The notes under the pieces were generated by a model. That model ran no database searches and had not been told where the DNA came from. It was given only the letters and a program-made list of their open reading frames with translations. 64,000 nucleotides of DNA from Hyphomicrobiales bacterium (lineage in GTDB: Bacteria > Pseudomonadota > Alphaproteobacteria > Rhizobiales > Rhizobiaceae). Within the stretch, counting starts at the first letter, position 1. Each line of letters starts with the position of its first letter. Positions 44,498-53,385 of this stretch are shown one piece after another. The translations under genes and the position numbers were made by a program. The DNA lies in contig UCNE01000015.1 in assembly GCA_900473685.1 (NCBI GenBank), forward strand, positions 124,001 through 188,000. Reading direction: 5' to 3'.

Positions 44498-45274
44498 TTA
44501 TCGCGTCTGGATGACTTCCGGCGGGGCATGGCGGGAAAGGCGAACGGCCGACAGCACGCCGCTCATGTAGATGCCCGTGTCGACATTGATCCGGCCTGTG
44601 CCGATCTCGACGCCCGCCACCGGCGTGTGGCCGTGTACGGTGACGAAGGTGTTATCGGCCGTGCTGTTGCCGGATGCCGAAGGGCGCAACCATAGCAGAT
44701 CCGAATCTGTCTGGTCGGCGGGTGCCACGCCCTTTCTCAGGCCCGCATGCACGAAGCAATAGCCGGGCACCTGCAGCATCGATGGCAGCGATTCGAGAAA
44801 GGCGACATGGGCGACGGGAATGAGAGACCGCAGCAGCTTGTTCTGTTCCTCGCGTCCGGCCGGAAGCGTGTTCAGCCCGTAGGAGCGCAGCGTTTCGAGA
44901 CCGCCCAGCCTCAGCCAGTGGTGATCGGCCGACGGATTTCCCAGAAAATCAAGCATCACCGCTTCGTGATTGCCGGCAAGGCAGACACGGCGGATGCCAA
45001 CGAGGGGCCGGGTGGTCAGCCGGGTGAGCACGGCGGACGATTTCGGTCCGCGGTCGACGTAATCGCCCAGCATCACCAGCCATTTCGTGCCGTCGCGCCC
45101 GGCGCTATCGGCAACGATCAGATCTTCCAGCCTGCCCAGTGTATCGTCATGGCCATGCACGTCGCCGACCGCATAGATATGGTCCGGAGCCTTGTCGAAG
45201 AAGAGCTTCCGCCTTTGCTTGGGCGATGGTGCCGGAGCGCCGCCGCGCAGGAAATCAACGATGCCGCGGATCAT
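44498..45274 (-). CDS. Metallophosphoesterase (PPP-type serine/threonine phosphatase-like)
   Basis: A 258-residue calcineurin-fold phosphatase: metal-site motifs [13 protein letters not shown] (about 37), [21 protein letters not shown], and HGHTPV near residue 215. It fits bacterial PrpA-like protein phosphatases or ApaH-like Ap4A hydrolases; the sequence does not settle which. Its start overlaps the end of lpsL by 20 bases, so it is the last gene of an rkpK-lpsL-phosphatase transcript. Confidence 0.9.
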   Translation of the reverse strand: MIRGIVDFLRGGAPAPSPKQRRKLFFDKAPDHIYAVGDVHGHDDTLGRLEDLIVADSAGRDGTKWLVMLGDYVDRGPKSSAVLTRLTTRPLVGIRRVCLAGNHEAVMLDFLGNPSADHHWLRLGGLETLRSYGLNTLPAGREEQNKLLRSLIPVAHVAFLESLPSMLQVPGYCFVHAGLRKGVAPADQTDSDLLWLRPSASGNSTADNTFVTVHGHTPVAGVEIGTGRINVDTGIYMSGVLSAVRLSRHAPPEVIQTR

Positions 45275-46286
45275 CAGGCGCCCCGGGCGCCACCATTTCG
45301 GCGCGATACCAATCGACGAAACGGCGCACGCCTTCCTCCACCGAAATGGACGGCGTAAAGCCGGTAAGGCTGTTCAAGAGATCCGGTGCGGCGAAGGTTC
45401 GGGGAACATCGCCCTGCTGCATTGGCAGCATGGTGCGAATGGCCGGACGGCCGACGGCTGCCTCGACAGTCTCGACGAAGCGCATCAACTCGACGGGCTG
45501 TCCGCCACCGACATTGACGACGCGGAAGGGCGCGTGGCGCGACAGTGTATCGATTTCTTCGACGCGGTTCTCTTCTGACGGAACAACGCTCATCAGCCGG
45601 ACGATGCCTTCGACGAGATCGTCGATATAGGTGAAGTCGCGGCTCATCCGGCCTTCACCATAGATTTCGATAGGCCGTTCGTTGAGGATGCTATCGACGA
45701 ATTTGAACAGCGCCATGTCCGGACGGCCCCAGGGGCCATAGACCGTAAAGAACCGGAACGCCGTCGTCGGCACCTTGTAGAGATGGGCATAGCTGTGCGC
45801 CATCAACTCGCCGGACTTCTTGGTGGCGGCATAGAGCGTCATCGGTTCGTCGGCCCGGTCAGTCTCGGCAAACGGGATCTTCTCGTTGGAACCGTAGATC
45901 GAGGACGTGGAGGCGAGCAGCAGATGTTTCGGTTGCACCGCCTTGGCCAGTTCCAGGATGTTCCAGGAGCCGATCAGGTTGGAATCGACATAGGCTTTTG
46001 GATTTTCGAGGCTGTAGCGCACGCCCGCCTGGGCGGCCAGGTGAACGATGACGTCAGGTTCGCCGATCTCGGCCGCCTGGTCCAGCGCTGCCTTGTCCTC
46101 CAGCATGCCGACCACGGGCCGGAACCCGTTGGACCGGGAAAGGATGGCGTGGCGCCGTTCCTTCAGGCGGACATCATAATAGGGCGTCATGCCATCGAAG
46201 CCGGTAACGAAGTGTCCGTCGTCCAGCAGCCGCTTGGCCAGGTGGAAGCCGATGAACCCTGCCGTTCCCGTGATCAGATAGCGCAT
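45255..46286 (-). CDS. lpsL: UDP-glucuronate 4-epimerase (LpsL type)
   Basis: A 343-residue SDR-superfamily nucleotide-sugar epimerase: NAD-binding [15 protein letters not shown], active-site STSSIYGSN with Tyr-x3-Lys in [11 protein letters not shown], and [16 protein letters not shown], the sugar-binding loop of UDP-glucuronate 4-epimerases. It makes UDP-galacturonate for LPS and capsular polysaccharide. rkpK, which supplies UDP-glucuronate, starts the same transcript 49 bases upstream. In Sinorhizobium meliloti lpsL and rkpK are also neighbours (rkp-2 region). Confidence 0.93.
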   Translation of the reverse strand: MRYLITGTAGFIGFHLAKRLLDDGHFVTGFDGMTPYYDVRLKERRHAILSRSNGFRPVVGMLEDKAALDQAAEIGEPDVIVHLAAQAGVRYSLENPKAYVDSNLIGSWNILELAKAVQPKHLLLASTSSIYGSNEKIPFAETDRADEPMTLYAATKKSGELMAHSYAHLYKVPTTAFRFFTVYGPWGRPDMALFKFVDSILNERPIEIYGEGRMSRDFTYIDDLVEGIVRLMSVVPSEENRVEEIDTLSRHAPFRVVNVGGGQPVELMRFVETVEAAVGRPAIRTMLPMQQGDVPRTFAAPDLLNSLTGFTPSISVEEGVRRFVDWYRAEMVAPGAPDDPRHR

Positions 46287-46335
46287 TCCGGCTCCTTGCC
46301 TGTCTTGTCCGCTGTGGATCGGGACCTATTGCCGA

Positions 46336-47643
46336 TTATTCCGGCCGGCCGATGCTGGTATAGGTAAAGCCGTGTTTCGTCACTTCGCCGGGCTGATAAA
46401 TGTTCCTGAGATCGACGAGAGCCGGTGTGTTCATCAAGGTCTTCAGGCGATCGAGATTGAGCGCCCGGAACTCGTTCCACTCGGTGACGATCACCAGCGC
46501 ATCGGCGCCTTCGGCGGCCGTGTAGGGGCTTTCGGCATAGGCAATGCCATCGATCACCTTCCTGGCGTTTTCCATGCCTTCGGGATCATAGCCGGTTACG
46601 ATGGCGCCGGCATCGGTCAGGGCCTGGATGACGGCAATCGCCGGGCTGTCGCGCATGTCGTCGGTATTCGGCTTGAAGGTGAGGCCGAGTACGGCGACCT
46701 TTTTGCCGCGCACGTCGCCACCCGCAGCCGCAATGACCTTGCGGCCCATGGCGCGCTTGCGGTTGTCGTTGACCGAGACAACGGTCTCGATCAGGCGCAC
46801 CGGGCTGTCATGATCCTGCGCGGTCTTGACCAGCGCCAGTGTGTCCTTGGGGAAGCACGAGCCACCATAGCCCGGACCGGCATGCAGGAATTTCCCGCCG
46901 ATGCGGCCGTCCAGCCCGATGCCGCGCGCAACTTCCTGCACATTGGCGCCGACCTTTTCGCACAGGTCCGCCATCTCGTTGATGAAGGTGATCTTCATGG
47001 CAAGGAAAGCGTTGCCGGCATATTTGATCAGCTCGGAGGTGCGGCGCGTGGTGAAGAGCAGCGGCGACTGGTTAAGATAAAGTGGCCGGTAGACTTCGGT
47101 CATCACGCCGCGAGCGCGTTCGTCGTTGAGGCCGATGACGATGCGGTCGGGCCGCTTGAAATCGTCGATGGCGGCACCCTCGCGCAGGAATTCCGGATTG
47201 GAAACCACCGCGATATCGGCATCCGGATTGGTTTCGCGCATGATCCGCTCGACCTCGTCGCCGGTGCCGACCGGAACGGTCGACTTGGTGACGATCACGG
47301 TAAAGCCGGTGACATGCGCGGCAATCTCGCGGGTGGCATCGTAGACATAAGACAGATCGGCATGGCCGTCGCCGCGACGCGACGGCGTGCCGACGGCGAT
47401 GAAGATTACGTCGCTCTGCGCCACGCTGGTGGCAAGATCGGTGGTGAAGCTCAGGCGGCCGTCCTTGACGTTGTCGGCGACCAACTGCTCGAGACCGGGT
47501 TCGAAGATCGGGATGCGTCCGGCAAGCAGCGCCTCGATCTTGCTGGCATCCTTGTCGATGCAGACAACGTCATGGCCGAAATCGGCAAAACAAACGCCGG
47601 AGACAAGTCCGACATAACCAGCACCGATCATCGTGATTTTCAT
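46336..47643 (-). CDS. rkpK: UDP-glucose 6-dehydrogenase
   Basis: A 435-residue dehydrogenase that oxidises UDP-glucose twice to UDP-glucuronate. NAD-binding MKITMIGAGYVGLVSGVCF, then VGTPSRRGDGHADLSYV, SNPEFLREGAAIDDF, and the catalytic Cys in GPGYGGSCFPKDTLAL, with GLTFKPNTDDMRDSPA in the C-terminal domain. The start at 47643 has GGAG upstream; the longer frame to 47988 is not part of the protein. It supplies substrate to LpsL next in the operon, feeding capsule and LPS synthesis important for nodule invasion in rhizobia. Confidence 0.95.
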   Translation of the reverse strand: MKITMIGAGYVGLVSGVCFADFGHDVVCIDKDASKIEALLAGRIPIFEPGLEQLVADNVKDGRLSFTTDLATSVAQSDVIFIAVGTPSRRGDGHADLSYVYDATREIAAHVTGFTVIVTKSTVPVGTGDEVERIMRETNPDADIAVVSNPEFLREGAAIDDFKRPDRIVIGLNDERARGVMTEVYRPLYLNQSPLLFTTRRTSELIKYAGNAFLAMKITFINEMADLCEKVGANVQEVARGIGLDGRIGGKFLHAGPGYGGSCFPKDTLALVKTAQDHDSPVRLIETVVSVNDNRKRAMGRKVIAAAGGDVRGKKVAVLGLTFKPNTDDMRDSPAIAVIQALTDAGAIVTGYDPEGMENARKVIDGIAYAESPYTAAEGADALVIVTEWNEFRALNLDRLKTLMNTPALVDLRNIYQPGEVTKHGFTYTSIGRPE

Positions 47644-47840
47644 GGCACACTCCAGAATGACATCGCGCATCGCGGCTTCATGCCGGTTCCTGATGTCTGC
47701 GTGGCGGCATCCATAATCAAACACACGCGCGTTGCCAATGCCGGATATAACATGCCATCCCGCAGCCGGGCTTGCCAGCCCGTCGTCGACGGATAGATTG
47801 CCGTCATCGCAAGCGTGTATGGGCGACGAGGAAAGCAGAT

Positions 47841-48428
47841 ATGGCCGAGACATTTCGCTGGCACAACGAACCGTCCGTCTGGCAGGGAGACGCGAGCACA
47901 CTCTTGCTGAAAACCGATGTGAACACCGACTTCTGGCAGGAAACCTTCTACGGTTTCCATCGCGACAACGGCCACGCTTATCTGACACCGGTCTCCGGCG
48001 ATTTCACCGGTTCCGCAGGGATCACCGGCCTCTACGAAACCCTCTATGACCAGGCCGGGTTGATGCTGCGTGTGGACGAGCGCAACTGGATCAAGTGCGG
48101 CATAGAATATACCGACGGCCAGATGCATTTCAGCGTGGTCGTCACGCGTGAAGTGTCGGACTGGTCGGTGATCCCGCTACCCGGAATTGCGCCCTCCGCG
48201 CCGCTCTTCGTGCGGCTGACGCGCCATGATGCGGCCGTTCGAATTCAATTCCGGTTCGATGCGCATGCGCCGTGGCAGATGGCGCGGCTCTGCCCTTTTT
48301 CAGCCGATGATGCGGAGTTTGGGATCACCGCCTGCTCGCCCGAACGCGGCGGGTTCGAGGCGACGTTTCGCGATATTACCATCGGCGCGCCGATCAGCCG
48401 TGCTCTGCATGACGAAGATCGCGGCTAG
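47841..48428 (+). CDS. DUF1349 (concanavalin-like) protein
   Basis: A 195-residue protein of the DUF1349 family, related to the yeast regulation-of-enolase protein and to concanavalin-like sandwich folds: KTDVNTDFWQETFYGFHRDN, LYDQAGLMLRVDERNWIKCG, QMHFSVVVTREVSDWSV and GITACSPERGGFEATFRDI occur in family order. It may bind carbohydrates. The function is unknown. It is divergent from rkpK by 197 bases and convergent with the OsmC gene. Confidence 0.86.
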   Translation: MAETFRWHNEPSVWQGDASTLLLKTDVNTDFWQETFYGFHRDNGHAYLTPVSGDFTGSAGITGLYETLYDQAGLMLRVDERNWIKCGIEYTDGQMHFSVVVTREVSDWSVIPLPGIAPSAPLFVRLTRHDAAVRIQFRFDAHAPWQMARLCPFSADDAEFGITACSPERGGFEATFRDITIGAPISRALHDEDRG

Positions 48429-48440
48429 GATCACCGGGTT

Positions 48441-48869
48441 CTATTCCCGAACGGTCATCGAAAAATCCGCACCGCCGCGCAGCGTATTGCTGACCGTGCA
48501 GATTTCCTCTTCTGCGGCTTGCGCAATCGCATGCCGCGCTTCCTCATGAATATCGCCCTGAATGGTCAGCACCACGTCAAACCTCACCACCCGCGACAGC
48601 CCTTCGGTGGACTTCTCGCCGCTGACGTCAGCCCGGATTTCCGTCAAGCGGTCCAGCAAGCCCATCTGGCTTGCGGCAATCCGGGCGCTCATCGTCAGGC
48701 AGGCCGAAAGCGAGGCATAAAGCAGGTCAATCGGGTTGAAGCCTGCCTGCGATGGTCCGGTGACGATCTGGATTTCGCCACCTGTGGCGGATGTGACCTG
48801 CGGAAACCCGTGCCGGCCGAGAACAGCGATGGCGCCGGTCGGCCTCGGTTTTATCGTCAATTCCGCCAC
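48441..48869 (-). CDS. OsmC-family protein
   Basis: A 142-residue OsmC/Ohr-fold protein: a substrate pocket with GFNPIDLLYASLSACLTMS and EICTVSNTL, carrying the two conserved cysteines (about 57 and 124) of thiol peroxidases. YhfA-like members are also common; the peroxide specificity cannot be settled. It stands between DUF1349 and metQ, without a visible operon. Confidence 0.88.
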   Translation of the reverse strand: MAELTIKPRPTGAIAVLGRHGFPQVTSATGGEIQIVTGPSQAGFNPIDLLYASLSACLTMSARIAASQMGLLDRLTEIRADVSGEKSTEGLSRVVRFDVVLTIQGDIHEEARHAIAQAAEEEICTVSNTLRGGADFSMTVRE

Positions 48870-49138
48870 TTTTCTCTCCTAAAATCACATTCAGCCCATT
48901 TGATATGCAATTTTCCCTGTGTTGGAAGCAATTTTGGCTTCTACCGCCCATAAAACCTGCTGGATCAAGTAGTCTACGGATTTTATGGAAATTTGTGTCC
49001 GCAAATGGCGCGACATCCGCAAGAGTTTTCCCGACTGTCACCGGATAAGAGGCAATCTTGCTTGGCTGGCCGCCGCCGATTTTGCGATAACCGTTTCACA
49101 CCGGGGCGGTCGCCTCATTTGACAGGACGGGACAGACA

Positions 49139-49972
49139 ATGACCAAAAAGACTCTTCTCAACACCCTTTCGCGCCGTGCGGCCCTGACCGCTCTTGCCGT
49201 TTCCGCCGCTGCAATCGCTGGCTTTGCTACGCCGTCCGCAAGCTTTGCTGAAGACAAGTCGATCAAGGTCGGTATCATCAGCGGCGAGGACGAGGACGTC
49301 TGGCGCGTTGTCACCACCGAAGCCGCCAAGAAGGGGCTTGCGATCGAAACCGTCGTGTTCAACGATTATACCCAGCCGAACGAAGCGCTTGAGCGCGGTG
49401 AAGTCGACGCCAATGCCTTCCAGCATCAGCCTTATCTCGACAACCAGATTCAGCAGCACGGTTATCACATTGTCAATGCCGGTTTTACCGCCGTCTGGCC
49501 GATCGGTCTTTACACCAAAAAGTTCAAGACCGTTGCCGAACTGCCGGAAGGCGCCGTGATTGGCGTGCCGAACGATCCGTCGAACGAAGGCCGAGCGCTG
49601 CGCGTGCTGCAGAACGAAGGCATCATCAAGCTCAAGGATGGCACCGGCATCCTGGCGACGATCGCCGATATCGTTGAAAATCCGAAGAAGGTCGAAATCA
49701 AGGAGCTGGATGCGGGCGTCGTCGGCCGTGCGATCGAAGATCTCGATGCGGCTGTCGTCAACACCGACTGGGCGCTGAAAAGTGGCCTGTCGGCGGAAGA
49801 CCGCATCGCCCAGGAACCGGTCAACGACAATCCTTACCGCAACTTCATTGCCGTCAAGGCTGGCACGGAGAACGAAGCCTGGGTGAAGACGCTGGTCTCG
49901 TCCTACCAGAACGACGCTGTCAAGGCCGAGTTCGACAAGGTCTACAAGGGCACCGGCGTCAGCGCTTATTGA
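49139..49972 (+). CDS. metQ: Methionine ABC transporter substrate-binding protein (MetQ/NlpA)
   Basis: A 277-residue MetQ-family binding protein: IKVGIISGEDEDVWRVVTTE, FNDYTQPNEALERGEVDANA and QHQPYLDNQIQQHG, with AELPEGAVIGVPNDPSNEGR and NPYRNFIAVKAG. The signal region has SRRAALTALAVSAAAIAGF and an ASFA cleavage site, but no lipobox Cys, unlike E. coli MetQ; the two arginines look Tat-like. It is followed by metN and metI. A strong hairpin directly follows the gene. Confidence 0.94.
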   Translation: MTKKTLLNTLSRRAALTALAVSAAAIAGFATPSASFAEDKSIKVGIISGEDEDVWRVVTTEAAKKGLAIETVVFNDYTQPNEALERGEVDANAFQHQPYLDNQIQQHGYHIVNAGFTAVWPIGLYTKKFKTVAELPEGAVIGVPNDPSNEGRALRVLQNEGIIKLKDGTGILATIADIVENPKKVEIKELDAGVVGRAIEDLDAAVVNTDWALKSGLSAEDRIAQEPVNDNPYRNFIAVKAGTENEAWVKTLVSSYQNDAVKAEFDKVYKGTGVSAY

Positions 49973-50008
49973 TCGATACCGGCGCTCGGTCGAACGCATT
50001 CAAAAACG

Positions 50009-50040
50009 GGCGGCTCTGGCATTTGTTTGCCAGGGCCGCC
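50009..50040 (+). promoter_or_regulatory. Hairpin between metQ and metN
   Basis: A 13-bp stem with one G-T wobble (GGCGGCTCTGGCA / TGCCAGGGCCGCC) and a 6-base loop, 37 bases past the metQ stop. No T-run follows, so it is likely an mRNA-stabilising or partial-termination structure, not a full terminator. Confidence 0.7.
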
Positions 50041-50082
50041 TTGGGCGTTATAGAGACGCCTGAAAACTGAAAAGGACAAGGC

Positions 50083-51162
50083 ATGAATTCTGTTGTTTCC
50101 GCGCCTGCAAGCGTGGCAACGCCGCAGGCCGAAGAGGTCGTCCGGCTGACGGACGTCAAGCGGCGCTTCGGTGCGACGCCCGCTTTGGACGGCGTGTCGC
50201 TAACGGTACGCAAGGGCGAAATCCTCGGCATTATCGGCCGCAGCGGTGCCGGAAAATCGACGCTGATCCGGTGCCTGAACGGGCTGGAACAGGCCGATAG
50301 CGGTGAAATCCATATCGAAGGCCGCAATATCACGGGCCTCACCGAAAAGGACCTGCAGCCGCTGCGCCGCCGCATCGGCATGATCTTCCAGCATTTCAAT
50401 CTCCTGTCGGCAAAGACGGTCGAGGAAAACGTCGCGCTGCCATTGAAGATCGAAGGCCTCGGCAAGGCCGAGCGTCTGAAGCGCGCCGCCGAATTGCTCG
50501 ATCTCGTCGGGCTGTCCGACAAGGCCAAGGCCTATCCATCGTCCCTGTCCGGCGGTCAGAAGCAGCGCGTCGGCATCGCCCGTGCTCTCGCCGCCCGTCC
50601 GGCACTTTTGCTGTCCGACGAAGCGACTTCGGCGCTTGATCCGGAAACGACCCGTTCGATCCTGGCGCTGTTGAAGGGCATCAATCAGAAACTCGGCCTG
50701 ACCATCCTGCTGATTACCCACGAGATGGAAGTGGTGCGCAGCGTCGCTGATCGTGTTGCCGTCATCGATGCCGGGCGCATCGTCGAGGAAGGTCAGGTCT
50801 GGTCGGTCTTTGCCGATCCACAGGCGCCGATCACCCAGCGCCTGCTCAGCGGCATCCGCCCGCAGCTGCCGGAACATATCTCTGCACGGCTATCGCCGGT
50901 CTCCGGTGATGAGCAAATCCTCAGCATCGACATGGCCGGTCCTGCCGCGCAGGGAGCGTTGTTTGCCGATCTATCGCAAGCGCTGCCGCAGTCGTTCCGG
51001 CTCGTGCATGGCGGGATCGACCATATCCAGGACCAGCCGGTGGCCCGTTTCTTCATTGCCGTTCCCGCGCGCGACGCTTCGCTGCCGGAAAAGGTACAGA
51101 CATTTCTAAAAGCCCGCGGTGCGCGGGTGGAGGTGCTTGGTTATGACGCCAATCATGCTTGA
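50083..51162 (+). CDS. metN: Methionine ABC transporter ATP-binding protein
   Basis: A 359-residue ABC ATPase: Walker A GRSGAGKST, signature SLSGGQKQRVGIARAL and Walker B LLLSDEATSALDP, in the MetN subfamily with its C-terminal NIL/ACT-like domain (about 270-355: AQGALFADLSQALPQSFRLV). The NIL domain binds methionine to shut transport. It overlaps the metI start by 20 bases. Confidence 0.95.
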   Translation: MNSVVSAPASVATPQAEEVVRLTDVKRRFGATPALDGVSLTVRKGEILGIIGRSGAGKSTLIRCLNGLEQADSGEIHIEGRNITGLTEKDLQPLRRRIGMIFQHFNLLSAKTVEENVALPLKIEGLGKAERLKRAAELLDLVGLSDKAKAYPSSLSGGQKQRVGIARALAARPALLLSDEATSALDPETTRSILALLKGINQKLGLTILLITHEMEVVRSVADRVAVIDAGRIVEEGQVWSVFADPQAPITQRLLSGIRPQLPEHISARLSPVSGDEQILSIDMAGPAAQGALFADLSQALPQSFRLVHGGIDHIQDQPVARFFIAVPARDASLPEKVQTFLKARGARVEVLGYDANHA

Positions 51163-51796
51163 ACTGCTTGTCCGTTCGCTCTGGGAAACCATCCTGATGA
51201 CCGGTGCCTCCGGCATCATCTCGCTGGTTGCCGGCCTGCCGCTGGGGCTGGCGCTCGTCGCCACCGCCCGTGGTGGCATTGCCGAAAATCCATGGCTGAA
51301 CAGCGTGCTCGGTGCCATCGTCAACGGCTTCCGTTCGGTTCCCTTCATCATCCTGCTCGTTGCGCTGATTCCGGTGACGCGCCTGATCGTCGGAACGGCG
51401 CTTGGCACCTGGGCGGCGATCGTGCCGCTGGCGATTGCCGCGACCCCCTATTATGCCCGCATCGCCGAGGTGTCATTGCGGGAGGTCGATCGCGGCCTGA
51501 TCGATGCGGTGCGCGCCATGGGCGGCAATCGCTGGACGATCATTCGCGAGGTGCTGGTGCCGGAAGCGATGCCGGGCATCGTTGCGGGCTTCACCGTCAC
51601 GCTGGTCACACTGGTTGGCGCTTCCGCGATGGCCGGGGCTATCGGGGCTGGTGGTCTCGGCGATCTCGCCATCCGCTATGGCTACCAGCGTTTCGAGACG
51701 ACGGTGATGATCGCCGTGGTGATTGTGTTGATCGTTCTGGTCTGCGGCATCCAGTGGCTCGGCGACCGCCTTGTCGCCAGGCTCGATCACAAATAG
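51143..51796 (+). CDS. metI: Methionine ABC transporter permease
   Basis: A 217-residue five-helix permease of the MetI type: LVRSLWETILMTGASGIISL, GFRSVPFIILLVALIPVTRL, and the EAA coupling loop AVRAMGGNRWTIIREVLVPE, followed by VTLVTLVGASAMAGAIGAGG. It forms the channel of MetNIQ. The start at 51143 overlaps metN; a second ATG at 51155 is also possible. It ends 4 bases from the convergent monooxygenase gene, with no visible terminator. Confidence 0.94.
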   Translation: MTPIMLELLVRSLWETILMTGASGIISLVAGLPLGLALVATARGGIAENPWLNSVLGAIVNGFRSVPFIILLVALIPVTRLIVGTALGTWAAIVPLAIAATPYYARIAEVSLREVDRGLIDAVRAMGGNRWTIIREVLVPEAMPGIVAGFTVTLVTLVGASAMAGAIGAGGLGDLAIRYGYQRFETTVMIAVVIVLIVLVCGIQWLGDRLVARLDHK

Positions 51797-51800
51797 CCGG

Positions 51801-53168
51801 CTAAGTTCTGTTGTGTCTGAAAGCGGCGGCGGGATGGGAGGCGGTCAACCTCCCGTTTTCGCCGCCGAAAAGCTTCTGCCGCAGCGGTCCCTCAGCATAA
51901 TCCGCCTTGAACAGACCCCGCTCCTGCAATACCGGCACGACCAGATCGACGAAATCCGCAAGGCTTTCCGGCGCTACGGTCCGGGCGAGGTTGAAGCCGT
52001 CGATACCGGCTTCCTCGATCCACATCTGTAAATGATCGGCAATCTGCTCCGGTGCGCCGGTAACAGGCTTCATCCGGCTGCCCAGCAGCATCTGTCCGGT
52101 GATCTGCCGGACTGTCACCGGTTTTGCCGCCTGTTTGGTAATGGCGGCGAGCGCCGACTGGTTGGCATTGGTGGTCAATTGTTCGATGGGTTCGTCCAGC
52201 CCGTATTTTGAGAGATCAATACCGATGGAGCTGGAATAATGCGCCAGCGAGGCCTCGACGCTGGCATAGCGGCGATAATCTTCCAGCTTGTCCTGGGCTT
52301 CCTTCTCCGTTCGCCCGACGACCACGGTCAACAGATTGAGGATGCGCAGGGCATCCCGGCCCCGGCCGAATTCTTCGGCTTTCCGGCGCAAGCCTTCGGC
52401 GATTGGTTTGGCCGCCTGCGGCGTGGCGCTGGCGATGAAGACGCATTCCGCATGTTTGCCGGCAAAATCCTGGCCCCGCGCTGAAGCCCCAGCTTGAAAC
52501 AGCAAAGGCGTCCGCTGCGGCGAGGGCTCGCTGAGGTGGATACCCTCCATCCTGTGGTAGCGGCCTTCATGCTTGACCGCCCGCACCTTGGAGGGATCGG
52601 CAAAGATACGGCCCGTCTTGTCGCGCAGCACCGCGTCATCGTCCCAGCTGCCTTCCCAGAGCTTGTAGAGGATTTCGAGATACTCTTCCGCCGCATCGTA
52701 GCGGGCATCATGCTCCGGCTGGTGCTGCATGCCCATGGCGCGTGCGGCGCTATCGAGATAGCCGGTTACGATGTTCCAGCCGATCCGCCCCTTGGTCAGG
52801 TGGTCGAGTGTCGACATGCGCCGCGCGAGAAGAAAAGGCGGCTCATAGGTCGTATTGACGGTGACGCCGAAACCAAGATGTTTGGTGACATGCGCCATCG
52901 CTGAAATCGGGATGAGCGGATCGTTGACCGGGATCTGCGCGCCGCTTTCGATGACCGGGGCAGGGCTACCCTTGTAGACATCATAGACCCCGACAATATC
53001 CGCCAGGAACAGCCCATCGAGCTTGCCGCGCTCGGCGGTGACAGCCAGGTCCGTCCAGTAGTCGAGATCGGTATAGCGCATCGACTGGTCACGCGGATGG
53101 GTCCACAGACCATGATTGATGTGCCCGGCACAGTTCATGTCGAAGGCGTAAATCTGCATTGTCTTCAT
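51801..53168 (-). CDS. LLM-class flavin-dependent monooxygenase (NtaA/SnaA/DszA-like)
   Basis: A 455-residue bacterial-luciferase-like monooxygenase of the NtaA/SnaA/SoxA(DszA) subfamily: QIYAFDMNCAGHINHGLWTH, TERGKLDGLFLADIVGVYD, RMSTLDHLTKGRIGWNIVTG and LLFQAGASARGQDFAGKHAE occur in order. Enzymes of this group use FMNH2 and O2 to oxidise sulfur- or nitrogen-containing organics (nitrilotriacetate, dibenzothiophene sulfone, dimethyl-sulfide-like). Between met and tau transport genes, organosulfur use is the likely job, but no flavin reductase is adjacent. AGGAG is 8 bases before ATG. Confidence 0.9.
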   Translation of the reverse strand: MKTMQIYAFDMNCAGHINHGLWTHPRDQSMRYTDLDYWTDLAVTAERGKLDGLFLADIVGVYDVYKGSPAPVIESGAQIPVNDPLIPISAMAHVTKHLGFGVTVNTTYEPPFLLARRMSTLDHLTKGRIGWNIVTGYLDSAARAMGMQHQPEHDARYDAAEEYLEILYKLWEGSWDDDAVLRDKTGRIFADPSKVRAVKHEGRYHRMEGIHLSEPSPQRTPLLFQAGASARGQDFAGKHAECVFIASATPQAAKPIAEGLRRKAEEFGRGRDALRILNLLTVVVGRTEKEAQDKLEDYRRYASVEASLAHYSSSIGIDLSKYGLDEPIEQLTTNANQSALAAITKQAAKPVTVRQITGQMLLGSRMKPVTGAPEQIADHLQMWIEEAGIDGFNLARTVAPESLADFVDLVVPVLQERGLFKADYAEGPLRQKLFGGENGRLTASHPAAAFRHNRT

Positions 53169-53298
53169 GTTGCCGTCTCCTGCCTCTCGATAGCGCTTTT
53201 CACGGCTTCACGCCATTCCGGCGAAAACACCTAGGTCGTCCGCTATTTTAGATTCGCATTGCGAAAGTACCGCAAATCCGGGAATTTTTTATCTCTAT

Positions 53299-53313
53299 AA
53301 ATTCTATGAATTT
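53299..53313 (+). promoter_or_regulatory. AT-rich palindrome upstream of tauA
   Basis: AAATTC and GAATTT are inverted 6-bp arms with 3 bases between, in an AT-rich stretch between the divergent monooxygenase gene and tauA. It may be an operator for a sulfur regulator (LysR type) or part of the promoter; the evidence is only composition and symmetry. Confidence 0.3.
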
Positions 53314-53385
53314 TACAATGATTAAGTCTCATTCCACCGGAGCCTTCGGCGCGGAATGCCATTGAACCATTGCCGGGAGAGGGAC

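Noticed and set aside
48870-49138. SAM-II-type riboswitch upstream of metQ
   Set aside because: I looked for the SAM-II core (GATTT...CCG...GC with a late CTAAA). Some pieces occur near 49075, but the stems and the CTAAA part do not line up.
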